Below, in pieces: positions 61,267-64,000 of a stretch of DNA of 64,000 nucleotides. Positions within the stretch are counted from its first letter, which is position 1. Every line of letters begins with the position of its first letter. A program made the position numbers and the translations under genes. The stretch is from Dermatophilus congolensis (lineage in GTDB: Bacteria; Actinomycetota; Actinomycetes; Actinomycetales; Dermatophilaceae), in the NCBI GenBank assembly GCA_030538115.1, contig JAUNUP010000001.1, forward strand, positions 192,591 to 256,590. The letters are read 5' to 3'. Under the pieces are notes generated by a model. That model saw nothing but the letters and a program-made list of their open reading frames with translations. It was not told the origin of the DNA and ran no database searches.

Positions 61267-62571
61267 ATGAGCACCACCATTTCCGCGGACACCCGAGGAA
61301 CGACCGCCACATCCGCATCCGCCGCCGGTCGCGACTTCGGCGACGTCGTGGAAGGGCTCGAGCACCGCGAGGAGGGCCGCCCCCTGCCCGGCCGGTACTA
61401 CACCGACCCGGCCGTGCTCGACGCCGACCTCGCACTCGTCTTCGAACGACAGTGGTTCCTTGCCGCCACCGAAGCCCAGATCGCCGAACCCGGCGACTAC
61501 GTGACCATCGACCTGGGCGCGCGGTCGATCATCATCGTCCGCGACGACGACGAACAGGTTCGCGCGTTCCACAACGTCTGCCGCCACCGCGGTGCCCGCA
61601 TCCTCACCGAGACCTCGGGATTCGTCGGAAACCTCGTGTGCGGGTATCACTCGTGGACGTACAGCACCGACGGAACGCTGCGGCACGCACCCGGCCTGCC
61701 GCCCGGCACCGACATGGCGTGCCTCGGGCTGCGACCCGTCGCGGTCCGAGCCATCGCCGGCCTCGTCTACCTGTGCCTCGCCGACGAACCCCCCGCCGAC
61801 ATCGACGACTTCGCGAAGCTGGTCGAGCCCTACCTGGCACCGCACGGCCTCGCGACGGCGAAGGTCGCCGCCGTCGACGACCTCATCGAGCAGGGCAACT
61901 GGAAGCTCGTGATGGAGAACAACCGCGAGTGCTACCACTGCGACGGGCACCCCGAGCTCGCCTGTACCTTCTTCCTCACGTACGGCATGGAACCCGACCA
62001 GGTACCCGAGCGGCTCAGGGCGACCTTCGAGAGGTCGCTCACCGCCGAATCCGACCTGCGTGCTCGATGCACAGAGCTCGGACTGCCGTTCGAGCTCGTC
62101 GAGAACCTCAGCGAACCCAACGTCGCTCACCGAGTCGCTCGCGAGGCGCTGGACGGAGCCGGGGAGTCGTTCTCGCTCACAGGCGAGGCCATCGTCAGCA
62201 AGTCGCTGGGCGGCCTGAGCGAGCGCAAGCTCGGACGTCTGTCGATCCACACGCAGCCCAACGCCTGGATGCACATCCTCTCCGACCACGCGATCATGTT
62301 CAGCGTGCTGCCGCTGAGCGCCGATCGCACCCTGGTGCGCTCCGTCTGGCTCGTACCCGCAGACGCGGTCGAGGGCGTCGACTACGACCTCGACGCACTC
62401 ATGCTCGTGTGGCGCAGGACCAACGAGCAGGACAGCACGTTCGTCGGGCTCGCGCAGGCAGGCGTGACCGATCCGGCCTACGTGCCGGGGCCGTACACGG
62501 AAACCGAGTCGCACCTCGAGGAATTCATGCGCTGGTACGCCTCCCGGATGAGCGAGGGGTACCGCCGATGA
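61267..62571 (+). CDS. Rieske non-haem iron oxygenase, GbcA/Stc2-like demethylase alpha subunit
   Basis: A 434-residue oxygenase. The Rieske site is CRHRGA, 17 residues, then CGYHSW. The catalytic iron region reads ENNRECYHCDGHPEL, the form seen in glycine betaine and stachydrine demethylases. Such enzymes hydroxylate an N-methyl group, which leaves as formaldehyde. The ATG follows AAAGGAGCGAC. The stop overlaps the reductase start (ATGA). Glycine betaine or proline betaine is the likely substrate; not certain. Confidence 0.9.
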   Translation: MSTTISADTRGTTATSASAAGRDFGDVVEGLEHREEGRPLPGRYYTDPAVLDADLALVFERQWFLAATEAQIAEPGDYVTIDLGARSIIIVRDDDEQVRAFHNVCRHRGARILTETSGFVGNLVCGYHSWTYSTDGTLRHAPGLPPGTDMACLGLRPVAVRAIAGLVYLCLADEPPADIDDFAKLVEPYLAPHGLATAKVAAVDDLIEQGNWKLVMENNRECYHCDGHPELACTFFLTYGMEPDQVPERLRATFERSLTAESDLRARCTELGLPFELVENLSEPNVAHRVAREALDGAGESFSLTGEAIVSKSLGGLSERKLGRLSIHTQPNAWMHILSDHAIMFSVLPLSADRTLVRSVWLVPADAVEGVDYDLDALMLVWRRTNEQDSTFVGLAQAGVTDPAYVPGPYTETESHLEEFMRWYASRMSEGYRR

Positions 62572-63728
62572 CGCAGACGTTTGCGCCTTTGCGCCCGGAG
62601 GTGACCGACATGGGCGAGAACGGCCTCGGGTCACCCACGCTCGGGTCGCCCGACTGGACCGGGCAGTTCGCCGACCCGCGGGAGTTCGACACGGAGCTGA
62701 CCGTACGACGGGTCGTACCGATCACCCATGACGTGACCAGCTTCGTCTTCGATCCTCCGCCGGGTCGTACGCTCGTTTTCGAGCCGGGACAGCACATCGT
62801 TGTGCAGGTGCCCGTCAGCGGGGAGATTCTTGAGCGCTGCTACACGATCAGCTCGCCGCCGACTCGCCCGGGGAGCCTCACCATCACCGTCAAACGCCAC
62901 CCAGACGGTCCGGTGTCGAATTGGCTCCACGACCACGTGCGCCCCGGAGATCGGCTCCGGGTGCGCGGTCCGCACGGAGCGTTCACCTACCGGGACGATC
63001 CGGCGATGCCGAGCGCAGGCCTGCCCAGCGGCGGCTACCTCTTCCTCTCCGCCGGGAGCGGGATCACGCCGCTCATGTCGATGACGAGGACCCTGCTCGA
63101 CGAGGGCTCGCAGGCGGATGTGGTGTTCGTGCACAGTGCCCGCACGCCTGCCGACATCATCTTCCGGCGAGAACTCGACGCGCTGGCCGAGGGCGGCCTG
63201 CCGCTGCGGGTCATCCACGTGTGCGAGGAGGACTCCGTCGGCGAACGATGGCACGGGGCTCGCGGTCGGTTGTCGGCCGATCTGCTGCGCTGGGCCGTGC
63301 CCGACGTGGCGGAGCGTCAGGTGTTTCTCTGCGGTCCGCCCGGGTACATGAACGCCGTAAAGGCGATCCTCGTCGAGCTGGGAGTGCCGGACGACCGGGT
63401 GCACGTGGAGACCTTCACCATCGCCGAGGCACCGCCCGCCGCCCCTGCCCCAGACGCGGCGGGACTCCGGCGTCGGGTAGAGCTGCGCCGCTCCGGCAAG
63501 GTGGTCGACTGCGACGAAACGGTCACTGTGCTCGATGCCCTCATGCAGGCGGGTGTTCTGTTGCGGTCGTCGTGCCGCCAGGGCATGTGCGGCACCTGCA
63601 AGTCGACCCTGTTGGAGGGTGAGGTCGACATGCAGCACCAAGGAGGCATTCGCCAGCGGGAGATCGATCGCGGGAGTTTCCTGCCGTGCTGCTCGTACCC
63701 CCGCAGCGATCTCGTGATCGACGCCTGA
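62568..63728 (+). CDS. Rieske oxygenase reductase, GbcB/Stc4-like (FAD, NAD, 2Fe-2S)
   Basis: A 386-residue electron-transfer partner of the oxygenase encoded upstream. FAD binding: RCYTISSPP; NAD binding: GYLFLSAGSGITPLMSM and FLCGPPGYMNAV; C-terminal plant-type ferredoxin domain: CRQGMCGTCKS and a distal Cys in PCCSYP. The domain order FAD-NAD-2Fe-2S is that of GbcB. The ATG overlaps the oxygenase stop by four bases. Confidence 0.93.
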   Translation: MTQTFAPLRPEVTDMGENGLGSPTLGSPDWTGQFADPREFDTELTVRRVVPITHDVTSFVFDPPPGRTLVFEPGQHIVVQVPVSGEILERCYTISSPPTRPGSLTITVKRHPDGPVSNWLHDHVRPGDRLRVRGPHGAFTYRDDPAMPSAGLPSGGYLFLSAGSGITPLMSMTRTLLDEGSQADVVFVHSARTPADIIFRRELDALAEGGLPLRVIHVCEEDSVGERWHGARGRLSADLLRWAVPDVAERQVFLCGPPGYMNAVKAILVELGVPDDRVHVETFTIAEAPPAAPAPDAAGLRRRVELRRSGKVVDCDETVTVLDALMQAGVLLRSSCRQGMCGTCKSTLLEGEVDMQHQGGIRQREIDRGSFLPCCSYPRSDLVIDA

Positions 63729-63782
63729 CACACCCCCGTGGTGGCGACACCGCGCGTTGAACAGCGGTGATGCCCCCCTCTC

Positions 63783-63807
63783 CGCTTCCAGGAAGCGTGG
63801 CCTGGAA
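63783..63807. promoter_or_regulatory. two overlapping inverted repeats before the last gene
   Basis: CGCTTCC-A-GGAAGCG (63783-63797) is perfect. TTCCAGG (63786-63792) and CCTGGAA (63801-63807) form a second perfect 7-bp repeat with 8-base spacing that shares bases with the first. It lies 83 bp upstream of the ATG at 63890; it could be an operator for that gene or a terminator for the oxygenase operon. Confidence 0.45.
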
Positions 63808-63889
63808 ATCAGACCGTGATTCGGATTGCGGTCCGGGTCACATGCGATGAAACTGGGCCGACCAGACCCCGCAGGAAAGGAAGTTCACG

Positions 63890-64000
63890 ATGACGTCGAC
63901 CGAGAACGAAGACAACGTGGCCGAGGTCGAGCCTCCGATCACGAGTGCTGACGGCGGTGCCGACGGTGGCGCAGATGGCGGTGCCGATGGTGGCGCGGAT
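63890..64000 (+). CDS. 5' end of an unidentified gene with acidic GGAD repeats
   Basis: The first 37 codons are visible. The ATG follows AGGAAAGGAAGTTCACG. MTSTENEDNVAEVEPPITSAD is followed by four GGAD repeats running off the window (63953-64000, 12-bp units with varied third bases). The position next to the demethylase genes suggests another uptake or catabolic protein, possibly a transporter with an acidic cytoplasmic tail, but nothing in the visible part identifies it. Confidence 0.7.
   Translation, partial: MTSTENEDNVAEVEPPITSADGGADGGADGGADGGAD
63953..64000 (+). repeat. 12-bp tandem repeat encoding GGAD
   Basis: Four units, each coding Gly-Gly-Ala-Asp, differing mainly at codon third positions. 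The tract may continue beyond the window. Confidence 0.8.

Overview
The window is high-GC DNA from an actinobacterium. The best guess is Micrococcales (Dermacoccaceae- or Intrasporangiaceae-like). This rests on the classic actinobacterial gene orders hflX/dapF/miaA/miaB/recX/recA, clgR-cinA-pgsA-rimO-ftsK and rnj-dapA-thyA-folA-dapB, on a DUF3046 gene beside recA, on lhr overlapping nei2 as in mycobacteria, on an actinobacterial-type LexA box, and on frequent GTG starts. The exact genus cannot be read from the sequence.

Layout. Positions 1-16,460 are mostly minus-strand housekeeping genes: a partial DinG-like helicase, a methyltransferase, hflX, a tyrosine phenol-lyase/tryptophanase-type lyase, a Tat-exported PhoD phosphatase, gamma-glutamyltransferase, dapF, miaA, miaB, recX, recA and DUF3046. 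A plus-strand RsmC-like methyltransferase and two tiny MT0933-type antitoxin paralogs are set among them. Positions 16,594-22,363 hold the giant helicase lhr and nei2 on the plus strand. Positions 22,373-34,241 run on the minus strand: ftsK, a beta-lactamase-like lipoprotein, rimO, pgsA, cinA and clgR; then dapA, rnj, a DUF4442 protein and a GyrI-like protein; then an FNT channel. Positions 34,562-39,509 hold thyA-folA, a ferredoxin-reductase-like gene, azlCD, dapB and a hypothetical gene.

The second half is more accessory. Positions 39,722-45,974 form a translationally coupled three-gene operon: a GltD-like flavoprotein with ferredoxin domains, a NifJ-type pyruvate:ferredoxin oxidoreductase, and a dihydroorotate-dehydrogenase-like protein. 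A DosR-box-like palindrome lies upstream. Positions 46,591-51,354 contain an IclR regulator, a decayed MNT/HEPN toxin-antitoxin pair, and the lower meta-cleavage trio hydratase, acylating acetaldehyde dehydrogenase and hydroxy-oxovalerate aldolase. A 22-bp motif (19/22 identical) sits both at the iclR start and upstream of the trio, which points to IclR control. Positions 51,585-54,700 carry a degenerate EAL protein and an intact membrane GGDEF-EAL protein. Positions 54,735-63,728 carry a BCCT betaine-type transporter with a DUF2252 protein, then a LysR regulator divergent from a demethylase-type flavoprotein, a Rieske oxygenase and its reductase. Together these look like uptake and oxidative N-demethylation of a quaternary amine such as glycine betaine or proline betaine. 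The window ends inside a gene starting with acidic GGAD repeats.

No tRNA, rRNA, CRISPR array, insertion sequence or prophage gene was seen. The most notable unexplained features are regulatory: paired DnaA-type boxes around a hairpin upstream of recA, four alternating copies of a 12-mer between recX and miaB, a 27-bp-arm hairpin between the lyase gene and hflX, and the shared IclR motif.
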